Of a stretch of 6,154 nt of DNA, positions 1 to 5,330 are shown piece after piece (position 1 is the first letter of the stretch; each line of letters begins with the position of its first letter). The translations under genes and the position numbers were made by a program. The notes beneath the pieces are model-generated. The model saw only the letters and a program-made list of their open reading frames with translations. It had not been told where the DNA came from and did no database searches. The DNA is taken from positions 1-6,154 of the forward strand of contig CANQEA010000080.1 in the NCBI GenBank assembly GCA_947594095.1. The letters are read 5' to 3'. This stretch comes from an uncultured Clostridia bacterium. GTDB lineage: Bacteria; Bacillota_A; Clostridia; TANB77; CAG-508.

Positions 1-13
1 ACGAAAATTTTAC

Positions 14-39
14 AAAAAAAATAAGCATTATCAATGCTT
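14..39 (-). terminator. Rho-independent terminator inside the RT remnant's 3' tail
   Basis: On the minus strand a perfect 7-bp stem (AAGCATT / AATGCTT, 3-nt loop, bases 23-39) is followed by A and then eight T. A-runs on the other side could let it work in both directions. It lies about 40 nt after the point where RT homology stops, so it probably ends the transcript of the remnant. Confidence 0.6.
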
Positions 40-64
40 TAAAAAATTTTTTTATTAAAAAAGT

Positions 65-84
65 GTCAAACTTCCGAATTTGAC
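65..84. repeat. Short inverted repeat at the RT break point
   Basis: GTCAAA (65-70) and TTTGAC (79-84) face each other across an 8-nt spacer that itself contains TTCCGAA. It coincides with the last recognisable RT codons (SQ, 85-80), so it marks the junction between retroelement sequence and unrelated sequence. It might be a deletion or insertion scar. No target duplication or transposon end can be recognised. Confidence 0.4.
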
Positions 85-692
85 TTGTCATTGCACCAAT
101 GCCAAGACCTGTTTCTTCACTATCAATTATATAAAAAACAATTTTTAGTGCATCTTTATCTTTAATCCTTCTTTTAACTTTTTCTTTTAAAATATTATGA
201 TTAATACTTGCAAAAAATTTACTAATATCACATTTTAATATATAATATGTACCATATTTAATATGACAAATTCTATGAAAATTTTTAGCTAAATTAATAC
301 CTTTGCTAGTTCCCATATCTTTTCTACTTGCAACATTAACATCAAGTAAACAAGGTAAAATAGCAGGATATAAAATATATCTTGCTACTAAATGATTTAT
401 AACTTTATCTTGCATTGTTTGACTAATTATTGTTCTTTTCTTTGGTTCATAAATAGTAAATACATTACATTTATCTGGAATATAAGATTTAGTTTCCAAA
501 ATGTTGTGAATCCTAGATATATAAACACATTTATATTCTTTAAATCTAGCTACTTTTCTTTTATTTTTTGTATTTCTGCATACTTCATTATATGCATTTT
601 CTATATGTTCAAATTTACAAATTTCATTATATAAATTTGATTTTCTTTTCATAATATATTACAACTCCGATTTATAAAAATTAGAAAATTAA

Positions 693-1110
693 TTATTTAG
701 TCCGATTTTGTAATTGTTTGCATTTTTCTTTTAGATTATCAACAAAACGATAAATTTCAGAAATAGAAAGTCTATCAGTATCTATATCTGCTATGGTATT
801 TAATAAGTCAAGTAGATCTTTATTTAATTGATAATCTTTAGGTAAATATATGGTATTTGAACTAAAATCTATTAATTTAAAATTAATACTATAACTAGAT
901 AATAAATTAATATATTTATCTATACTGCTAACTGGAAAACCACATTTCAAAATAGAATTATTCAAATTTGTTAATTTTAGATTAAGTTGTTGAGATAGAA
1001 ATATTGCATCATCTGCAAGTGCAATATAAAATAGGCCACTTTTAAATAGATAAACCATATCTTCATCATTTTTTTTTAAATTGTTTATATAAATCATAAA
1101 GTTTGCTCAT
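693..1110 (-). CDS. MutS-like (MSL) DGR accessory protein, frameshifted near its start
   Basis: The product resembles the isolated N-terminal mismatch-recognition domain of MutS: YLFKSGLFYIALADDA, then LNLKLTNLNNSILKCGFPV and SSIDKYINLL, matching the order of the MutS GDFYELF...DA, LGI.LT and CG.P motifs. The MutS Phe-x-Glu signature is altered, with FYI in place of FYE. No clamp or ATPase domains follow. Small MutS-like proteins of this kind are a known accessory class beside DGR reverse transcriptases, and here an RT follows by 40 nt. The best start is ATG 1110, with AGGA 10 nt upstream, giving MSKLYDLYKQFKK. That frame meets a TGA just after a run of nine A (1069-1077); eight A would give one continuous 138-residue protein. 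An uninterrupted frame from ATG 1097 (134 residues) encodes the whole domain but has no ribosome site. It may be decaying, phase-variable, or affected by a sequencing error. Confidence 0.75.
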
Positions 1111-1362
1111 GTAATCACCGTCCTATAAATATGAAACGAAAGTAGAGAAAATGAAATACTTTCCTATTAAAAGTACACACTATAAATTTTCAAAAATAAA
1201 TATATAATATAAAATAATAAATTAGTATAAAATTTTACAAAAAGCATATATTATTTGACAAAAATAGACAAGAATTTACAAAAATAGCTATAAAAATTTT
1301 TCAGAATTCTAAAGCATATATATTAACATAAACCGATATTCTAAAAAATAAAATTAATTGTA
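1111..1362. other. AT-rich intergenic region with phased A-tracts, no gene seen
   Basis: I see no plausible coding frame, RNA gene or DGR template repeat here. ACAAAAA begins at 1237, 1258 and 1278 (spacing 21 and 20 bp, about two helical turns), with a full 10-bp direct repeat ACAAAAATAG at 1258-1267 and 1278-1287. AAAGCATATA occurs at 1241-1250 and 1311-1320. Such spacing favours intrinsic DNA curvature. The region separates the diverging MSL gene and DUF2207 gene and must hold the MSL/RT promoter, which I could not place with confidence. Confidence 0.5.
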
Positions 1363-1391
1363 TTGACAAAGAATAAAATTAAAATTAGAAT
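1363..1391 (+). promoter_or_regulatory. Sigma-A-type promoter for the DUF2207 gene
   Basis: TTGACA (1363-1368), a 17-nt spacer, and TAGAAT (1386-1391) form a near-consensus housekeeping promoter. An AAGGAG ribosome site at 1412-1417 sits 10 nt before the ATG at 1428. The predicted leader is about 30 nt, with no room for a riboswitch. Confidence 0.7.
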
Positions 1392-1427
1392 AAAAGTAAA
1401 TTATATAATTTAAGGAGCCTACTTACT

Positions 1428-2369
1428 ATGAAAAAAATAATTACAATTATAATTGTATTAATTTATTTACTTTTTGTACCAATTCAAAATATTTATGCAG
1501 TAGAGCTTAATGTACCAAAAGAACAGAATGAAATTAGTGAATATACTAGGTCATATGCTGAGAGATTTCTAACAGATTTATTCAGAGGAAAAGAAATTTT
1601 TGACACACATACAAGTACCCCTGAAGAAGTAAAAACACAAAATAATATATTTGTTTTATCAATGAGTATATTGCTATTAGCATATTGGGGATTTCTTCTT
1701 TGGAGATATGACAAAGAAGATAAACAAGACGGATATTATTATGTAGAAGATAAAGAAATGTTCAACAAATATAATCCATTACTTGCAGGATGTTTTGTAC
1801 AAGAAAGAAATGTTTGTAGTAGAGATTTGATTGCAGTAATTTTGAATTTAGTAAACAAAGGGATAGTTAATTTAGAAGTTGTTCAAGACGCAGAAAGTAA
1901 AAGCGGATATAAGTACATGTTAAGTAGAAACCGTGACGAAGAACAGAAAATGGACGAAGTAGAGAGATATGTCCATAGTATGTTTTTTAATGTTCTTTAT
2001 GATAGAGACGGAAAAGTTGACCTTGCACAAAAACTAGAAGAAATTCCAGAAGATAAAGAAATATATAAAAAACTAAAACAATTAAACAAAGTTGCAAAAA
2101 CAGAATTAAATAAAAAAGGTGCAAATATAAACTATGTACCCAAAGCATTAAAAGCTGTTAATTTTGTTATATTATTTTTTGTTATTTTTATAATAATGTT
2201 TCATGTTTATACAAATGGATTGTCATTTACAATGTATCAGTCTACATTCATTATACTTATCCTTATATTAATGGCACTGATATTTGTAATACCTTTAGTG
2301 GCACTTATAATACAATTAATTATTAGTACATTTTTCTTACGGCAAACAATTTTTAAGAGAAAAAATTAG
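1428..2369 (+). CDS. DUF2207 (YciQ-like) membrane protein, 5' part of a frameshifted gene
   Basis: Residues 1-24 look like a signal peptide ending at IYA. A short outer segment (25-72), a membrane helix (about 73-92), a cytoplasmic domain (about 95-235) and two more hydrophobic segments (about 244-260 and 272-302) follow. The cytoplasmic stretch YNPLLAGCFVQERNVCSRDL followed by IAVILNLVNKGIVNLE is the characteristic DUF2207 C-terminal region, where family members read P...Y.L.G....RD..A.LLDL..KG. The large extracytoplasmic N-terminal DUF2207 domain of typical members (usually 550-600 residues in total) is absent, leaving only about 48 residues. The frame ends at TAG 2367-2369 just after an A6 run (2360-2365). 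The next frame continues the same protein, so a one-base insertion probably split the gene. Dropping one A gives a single 474-residue protein ending at 2853. The function of the family is unknown. Confidence 0.75.
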   Translation: MKKIITIIIVLIYLLFVPIQNIYAVELNVPKEQNEISEYTRSYAERFLTDLFRGKEIFDTHTSTPEEVKTQNNIFVLSMSILLLAYWGFLLWRYDKEDKQDGYYYVEDKEMFNKYNPLLAGCFVQERNVCSRDLIAVILNLVNKGIVNLEVVQDAESKSGYKYMLSRNRDEEQKMDEVERYVHSMFFNVLYDRDGKVDLAQKLEEIPEDKEIYKKLKQLNKVAKTELNKKGANINYVPKALKAVNFVILFFVIFIIMFHVYTNGLSFTMYQSTFIILILILMALIFVIPLVALIIQLIISTFFLRQTIFKRKN

Positions 2370-2853
2370 GACTAAAACTATATATGTAACAATAGCATCA
2401 GTTATAACAGTTTTTTCATTTGCCATTTTATTGATTGCAATATTTGCTAAAAGTAAATATCTTATTTTAGATGCAATTCTATTAGGAGTAGCAGTATTAA
2501 TTGTAAAAACAGACAATTTAATGTTAAAAAACCATAAAGAAGTATTAAATGATTATTTTAACTTAAAAACAATAAAAGAAAAAATAGAAAATTATACATT
2601 ATTAAAAGAAAAAAATGTTGAATACATCAAGCTATGGGATGAATATTTAACATATGCAATTTCATTTGGAATTTCTGAAAAAATAGTTAATCAGATGAGA
2701 AAAATGTATCCAGAAGATGTTGTGCTTCAAGACTTACATTATAATGGATTTGAAGCAATATATCATATAAGTAAAGCGTATTTAGAAGTTTTCTGGGAAA
2801 TGGACTTTTACTTTGATTTTGAAAGTAAAGAAAAGGGGAAACAAAATGAATAA
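2365..2853 (+). CDS. DUF2207 membrane protein, 3' part in the shifted frame
   Basis: This frame continues the preceding gene without its own ribosome site. Its first in-frame start candidate is a TTG at 2431 inside a membrane helix, so independent translation is unlikely. It begins IRTKTIYVTIAS, contains two hydrophobic segments (about 2380-2450 and 2455-2515), then a soluble tail with LWDEYLTYAISFGISEKIV. That tail matches the conserved DUF2207 C-terminal motif (W.KYL.YA.A.G.A..V) that normally ends these proteins. The frame is open back to 2320, so the shift lies between 2320 and 2369; the A6 run at 2360-2365 is the likeliest site. It could be a recent null mutation, a programmed +1 shift, or a base-calling error. 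Confidence 0.7.
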   Translation: MRTKTIYVTIASVITVFSFAILLIAIFAKSKYLILDAILLGVAVLIVKTDNLMLKNHKEVLNDYFNLKTIKEKIENYTLLKEKNVEYIKLWDEYLTYAISFGISEKIVNQMRKMYPEDVVLQDLHYNGFEAIYHISKAYLEVFWEMDFYFDFESKEKGKQNE

Positions 2854-2920
2854 GCAAAAAATAAGAAATATATGAATAATTGCATACATATATAATGGAT
2901 TTTCAATAATTGGAGTATAA
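2846..2920 (+). pseudogene. Eroded small cistron overlapping the DUF2207 stop
   Basis: AAAGGGG followed by ATG at 2846 overlaps the upstream stop (ATGAATAA), a classic translational-coupling arrangement, but the frame gives only nine codons (MNKQKIRNI) before TGA. Past that stop it reads a hydrophobic stretch, IIAYIYNGFSIIGV, before two TAA codons. I infer the degraded start of a former second membrane-protein gene of this operon. The assignment is weak and no family can be named. Confidence 0.3.
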
Positions 2921-2932
2921 TAAAAATAATTA

Positions 2933-2955
2933 GGCGGAAGCATTTTGCTCCCGCC
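2933..2955 (-). terminator. Terminator of the dodecin-spoVA operon (convergent site)
   Basis: GGCGGAAGC (2933-2941) and GCTCCCGCC (2947-2955) form a 9-bp GC-rich stem around a 5-nt loop. Read on the minus strand the sixth pair is a G-U wobble, while on the plus strand it is an A-C mismatch, so the hairpin is tuned for the minus-strand operon. A T-rich stretch follows on the minus strand. It may also stop plus-strand transcripts from the DUF2207 gene. Confidence 0.75.
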
Positions 2956-2964
2956 ATAATTTAT

Positions 2965-3358
2965 TTATTGTTTTTTCATTTTAGGTTTTGAAATTAAAGA
3001 AGCAAGATATCCGAAAAATACTGCTGCAGCAATACCGTCCTGCGGACGCTTTAACTCCTCCGGTAAAGGCACCAATTAAGCCATTCTGTTGTACACCCTC
3101 AATAGCACCTTTTGCTAAGTTGTTTCCAAAGCCAGTTAGAGGAACTGTTGCACCAGCGCCAGCAAAATCAACTAAGTATTGATAAATTCCAAGTCCACCT
3201 AAAATAGCACCAGTTGTTACAAATATTACTAAAATTCTTGCAGGTGTTAGTTTTGTTTTATCTATAAGTATTTGACCAATTACACATATTGCTCCACCTA
3301 CAACAAAACATTTTAGTAAAGTCATCCAATCAAAAACTGCCATCCAATCTATATTCAT
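2965..3358 (-). CDS. spoVAE: Stage V sporulation protein AE, +1 frameshift near the 3' end
   Basis: SpoVAE is a small integral membrane protein of the SpoVA channel that takes dipicolinic acid (DPA) into the developing spore. It shows the family features GGAICVIGQILIDKTKLTPA, membrane helices, and FAGAGATVPLTGFGNNLAKG, which resembles the paralogous block in SpoVAC. ATG 3358 is preferred because AAAGGG (3368-3373) lies 9 nt before it; ATG 3367 directly abuts that site. After GGVKASAG the open frame turns into a cysteine-rich, non-family tail (RYCCSSIFRISCFF) that ends at 2981. Ignoring one base (3037) restores the family-like ending GIAAAVFFGYLASLISKPK and a stop at 2965. The extra base lies inside a perfect palindrome. 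As written, the last membrane helix is lost. The gene starts 16 nt after spoVAD. Confidence 0.85.
3036..3048. repeat. Perfect 5-bp palindrome with 3-nt loop at the spoVAE frameshift
   Basis: CGTCC-TGC-GGACG is a small GC-rich hairpin in otherwise AT-rich coding DNA. Its left arm contains the base (3037) whose removal restores the SpoVAE frame. Without that base the palindrome would be imperfect. Confidence 0.7.
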
Positions 3359-3374
3359 AAAATTCATCCCTTTC

Positions 3375-4376
3375 TTACATCTCTATACTAATTGCATGAG
3401 CAATACCAGGAATTGTTTCTCCTTGTTGTGAACTTGTAGAATTCATTAAGGCTCCTGTTGCAATTAAAAGTATCTTTTTTATTTTTTTATTCTTAAGTTC
3501 TTTAAAGAAATAGCCTGAAAATACGCTACCACAACATCCACAACCACTGCCGCCAGAATGTGTATCTTGTGCTTCTTTATCAAAAATTAAAACTCCACAA
3601 TCATTATAATTAGATTTAATATTATAGCCTTTAGATTTGGCAATATCTATTGCGATATCTTTTCCAATATGGCCAAGGTCTCCACTAATTATTGCATCAT
3701 AATAGCTTGGATTTCTTCCAGTATCTTTAAAATGAGTAATTAAAGTATCACAAAATGCAGGAGCCATAGCTGCACCCATATTGTTTGCATCTTTTATTCC
3801 CATATCTACAATTTTACCAGGCGTAATGTGAGTAATAAAAGGCCCTTGTCCAGCTTTAGAAAGAATTGCAGCACCTGCACCGGTTACAGTCCATTGACTT
3901 GTAGGTGGCCTTTGATTTCCAAGTTCTAATGGAAATCTAAATTGTTTTTCTGCACTACAAAAATGGCTAGAAGTAGCACATAGTACATGTTTTGCAAAAC
4001 CTTCTACACAAATTGCACCTAAACTTAATGACTCAACAAAAGTAGAACAAGCACCAAATACACCAAAAAAAGGTAAGCTGAGTTCACGAAGACCAAAACT
4101 AGATGAAATACATTGATTTAGTAAATCACCTGCAAACATGCAGTCTATATCACTTGTAGCAATACCACTTTTTGAAATAACTGTATTTACAGTTTCTTTT
4201 ATTATTTTACTTTCTGCTTTTTCCCAAGTTTTTTCTCCCCAAAATTCATCATCTAAAGTTTGATCAAAATATTTTGCAAGAGGTCCTTGAGCTTCTTTAG
4301 GCCCTACTATACTTGCACACTCCAAAATTGTAGGTGGAGTATTAAATTTAATTGTTTGTTCTCCTAACTTTTCCAA
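3375..4376 (-). CDS. spoVAD: Stage V sporulation protein AD (DPA-binding, thiolase-like)
   Basis: SpoVAD is the soluble, membrane-associated subunit of the SpoVA complex. It has a thiolase/ketoacyl-synthase-like fold and binds DPA for uptake into the forespore. At 333 residues it is essentially full length (family about 335-340). Visible signatures are IDCMFAGDLLNQCISSSFGL, FGVFGACSTFVESLSLG with the thiolase-position Cys at 110, SSHFCSAEKQFRFPLELG, WTVTGAGAA, ISGDLGHIG, the glycine/cysteine-rich SGGSGCGCCGSVFSG and the ATGALMN segment. The start codon is TTG (4376-4374). AAGGAG (4385-4390) is placed 8 nt before it and overlaps the TAA stop of spoVAC, so the two genes are likely translationally coupled. 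The gap to spoVAC is 12 nt and to spoVAE 16 nt. It is intact and firmly identified. Confidence 0.97.
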   Translation of the reverse strand: MEKLGEQTIKFNTPPTILECASIVGPKEAQGPLAKYFDQTLDDEFWGEKTWEKAESKIIKETVNTVISKSGIATSDIDCMFAGDLLNQCISSSFGLRELSLPFFGVFGACSTFVESLSLGAICVEGFAKHVLCATSSHFCSAEKQFRFPLELGNQRPPTSQWTVTGAGAAILSKAGQGPFITHITPGKIVDMGIKDANNMGAAMAPAFCDTLITHFKDTGRNPSYYDAIISGDLGHIGKDIAIDIAKSKGYNIKSNYNDCGVLIFDKEAQDTHSGGSGCGCCGSVFSGYFFKELKNKKIKKILLIATGALMNSTSSQQGETIPGIAHAISIEM

Positions 4377-4388
4377 AAAATCATCTCC

Positions 4389-4853
4389 TTACACTAATGT
4401 AATAGCTTGAGTGTTAAAAATTAAGTAAATAATTCCAACTAAAATAGAAGCAGATATTCCAAATACTAAAACAGGACCTGCAACTGTAAACATTTTACTA
4501 CCAACACCCATAACATATCCTTCTGATTTATATTCCATAGCAGGAGATACAATAGAATTTGCAAAACCTGTAATTGGAACTAATGAACCGGCCCCTGCAA
4601 ACTTACCAATTTTGTTGAATAAATTAAGCCCTGTTAAAAATGCAGCAATACCAATTAAAATAATAGAGACAATTGTACCGGATGTTTGTACATCAAAGCC
4701 TCGTTGTTTACAAATATTTAATATAATTTGTCCAATTGTACAAATTAATCCACCAACCCAAAATGCATTAAAACAATTTTTTAGAATAGGGGAGTTTGGT
4801 GATTTTTTATCTACATAGTCTTGATATGTTTGTTTAGATTCTATAGGATCCAT
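4389..4853 (-). CDS. spoVAC: Stage V sporulation protein AC
   Basis: SpoVAC is an integral membrane protein of the forespore inner membrane. In Bacillus it acts as a mechanosensitive channel component for DPA movement. Its 154 residues match the family size (about 150). A charged N-terminus (1-25) precedes helices at about 29-47 (FWVGGLICTIGQIIL) and 57-76, then the hallmark FAGAGSLVPITGFANSIVSP, a charged loop with YKSEGYVMGVGSKMF, and a C-terminal helix (VLVFGISASILVGIIYLIF). The start is ATG 4853, with AAAGGA 12 nt upstream, a rather long spacing. It lies 35 nt after the dodecin gene and 12 nt before spoVAD. The spoVAC-D-E order is the usual clostridial core cluster. Confidence 0.95.
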   Translation of the reverse strand: MDPIESKQTYQDYVDKKSPNSPILKNCFNAFWVGGLICTIGQIILNICKQRGFDVQTSGTIVSIILIGIAAFLTGLNLFNKIGKFAGAGSLVPITGFANSIVSPAMEYKSEGYVMGVGSKMFTVAGPVLVFGISASILVGIIYLIFNTQAITLV

Positions 4854-4888
4854 AATTAATCACATTCCTTTCTTTATAAAATATAAAT

Positions 4889-5107
4889 CTAGTTATTTGT
4901 TCTGCTTAAATCAACTACAAAACTTACATCTAAATCAACGTAATATTCAACAATTTTATCTCCATCTATAGTTGCTCTTTGATCTAAAATTTTAACTTCT
5001 GATAAGTAATCAATGCTTTTTGATGTTTCAGCTATTGCCTTCACTATAGCATCTTTCCAAGAAACACTAGAATTCCCTGTAATTTTTAAATGTTTTTTTA
5101 TCTCCAT
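4889..5107 (-). CDS. Dodecin family protein
   Basis: A 72-residue protein matching the dodecin fold: a first strand (KHLKITGNSSVSW), helix SWKDAIVKAIAETSKSI, then LSEVKILDQRATI, DGDKIVEYYVDLDVSFVVD. Dodecins assemble as hollow dodecamers that store flavin (or bind CoA) and limit free riboflavin or FMN. Gln43 aligns with the flavin-contacting Gln of the family, but by my alignment the Trp that stacks on the isoalloxazine ring is replaced (Lys39), so ligand preference is uncertain. GGAGGT (5113-5118) sits 6 nt before ATG 5107. It lies 35 nt ahead of spoVAC on the same strand with no terminator between, so it is probably the first gene of the spoVA transcript. Confidence 0.85.
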   Translation of the reverse strand: MEIKKHLKITGNSSVSWKDAIVKAIAETSKSIDYLSEVKILDQRATIDGDKIVEYYVDLDVSFVVDLSRTNN

Positions 5108-5158
5108 AATTTACCTCCAATATAAAATTCTATTTGTATTATTTCCAAAATTAGAAAA

Positions 5159-5187
5159 ATTATACAAGACCATTATTGACAAAATGC
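5159..5187 (-). promoter_or_regulatory. Candidate (possibly forespore) promoter for dodecin-spoVA
   Basis: On the minus strand GCATT (5187-5183), an 18-nt spacer and TATAAT (5164-5159) lie about 50 bp before the dodecin ATG. The -35-like GCATT and the spacing resemble sigma-G promoters (GnATR, then CATnnTA), and sigma-G drives spoVA in Bacillus, but the -10 lacks the CAT start. It is not a good sigma-A promoter with standard spacing either. This is a tentative call. Confidence 0.3.
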
Positions 5188-5204
5188 TAAAAATATAGTA
5201 ATAT
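5176..5204 (+). promoter_or_regulatory. Promoter for the candidate antisense RNA
   Basis: TTGACA (5176-5181), a 17-nt spacer and TAATAT (5199-5204) read on the plus strand, with alternative -10-like A/T boxes nearby. No plus-strand protein frame follows, but a strong terminator does, about 120 nt later. This implies a short non-coding RNA. It overlaps the candidate dodecin-spoVA promoter back to back. Confidence 0.5.
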
Positions 5205-5244
5205 AAAGATAGCAATAATAAAATTTAAAACTATTGCATATAAT

Positions 5245-5276
5245 AAAAAAAGAGAAAAGAGCTAAGCTCAATTCTC
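5245..5276 (-). terminator. Terminator of the small toxin-like mRNA
   Basis: On the minus strand GAGAA (5276-5272) and GAGC (5269-5266) pair with GCTC (5262-5259) and TTCTC (5256-5252), separated by a UU/UU internal loop and a 3-nt apical loop. A run of seven T (5251-5245) follows. It ends the minus-strand transcript starting near 5524 and separates it from the dodecin-spoVA operon. Confidence 0.7.
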
Positions 5277-5279
5277 CTT

Positions 5280-5292
5280 GTTGTGTGAACTT
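5280..5292 (-). repeat. 3' arm of the mRNA end-to-end helix
   Basis: The minus-strand RNA reads AAGUUCACACAAC here. It pairs over 13 contiguous positions (one G-U) with the 5' end at 5523-5511. On the plus strand the same pair would be an A-C mismatch, so the structure belongs to the minus-strand transcript. Confidence 0.65.
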
Positions 5293-5330
5293 GATGAGCT
5301 TTTGGAAGGGGCTATATCAAGTTCTTTTTT
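5287..5330 (+). terminator. Terminator of the antisense RNA
   Basis: A perfect 9-bp stem GAACTTGAT (5287-5295) / ATCAAGTTC (5316-5324), with a further short pairing of AGC/GCT inside the loop, is followed by six T (5325-5330). The T-tract places it on the plus strand, where no gene is otherwise expected. The same hairpin also folds within the opposing mRNA. Confidence 0.75.

Larger units (their letters stand above)
1..652 (-). pseudogene. Truncated DGR-type reverse transcriptase, N-terminal half only (runs off window edge)
   Basis: The reading frame starts at ATG 652-650 behind a CGGAG ribosome site 12 nt upstream and stays open to base 1. Residues 1-191 read as the front half of a retroelement reverse transcriptase: a basic N-terminus, then PKKRTIISQTMQDKVINH, a conserved RKDMGTSKG stretch, motif A LKCDISKFF with the first catalytic Asp at residue 142, and GLGIGAMTSQ at 182-191. 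The IGxxxSQ form, in place of the QGxxxSP of group II intron enzymes, is typical of diversity-generating retroelement enzymes. Homology ends abruptly after TSQ. The last 26 residues are low-complexity and run through a terminator hairpin, so the YxDD motif and thumb are missing here and the protein should be inactive. The gene follows an MSL-type accessory gene by 40 nt, which supports the DGR assignment. Another retroelement RT class is possible. No template repeat was found in the window. Confidence 0.8.
5211..5330 (+). ncRNA. Candidate cis-antisense antitoxin RNA (about 120 nt)
   Basis: Inferred from a promoter at 5176-5204 and an intrinsic terminator at 5287-5330, with no protein frame between. 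The RNA would be complementary to the last 80 nt or so of the convergent minus-strand small mRNA (3' end near 5250). Three-prime-overlapping convergent pairs of this kind are known for txpA/RatA and bsrG/SR4 in Bacillus and for type I modules of Clostridioides difficile. The antisense RNA would cover the 3' arm (5280-5292) of the mRNA's closing helix and the end of the toxin frame (stop at 5314-5312). It could act by duplex formation and RNase III cleavage. No expression evidence is available. Confidence 0.5.

Noticed and set aside
392..634. Plus-strand frame of 80 residues
   Set aside because: It lies antisense to the well-supported RT frame, has no ribosome site, and is only a run of hydrophobic codons made by the AT-rich complement.
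1237..1320. CRISPR-like array
   Set aside because: The repeated units are 7-10 bp at 20-bp spacing, without repeat-length units or unique spacers.
1111..1427. Possible DGR template repeat beside the MSL gene
   Set aside because: The sequence is simple AT-rich intergenic DNA without the G/N/A-rich codon pattern of known templates, and no near-copy with A-specific differences occurs in the window.
1493..1714. Minus-strand frame of 73 residues
   Set aside because: Shadow of the DUF2207 gene, with no ribosome site or recognisable motif.
2846..2920. TGA read as tryptophan (alternative genetic code)
   Set aside because: One in-frame TGA in a tiny frame is not enough. The conserved genes here use TGG for Trp and none needs TGA decoding.
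2988..3182. Plus-strand frame of 64 residues, proline/alanine-rich
   Set aside because: Complement of conserved spoVAE codons, and no start signal.
4612..4818. Plus-strand frame of 68 residues
   Set aside because: Complement of spoVAC, whose frame carries all the family motifs.
5013..5198. Plus-strand frame of 61 residues
   Set aside because: Antisense to dodecin, with no ribosome site. It runs across the operon's promoter region.
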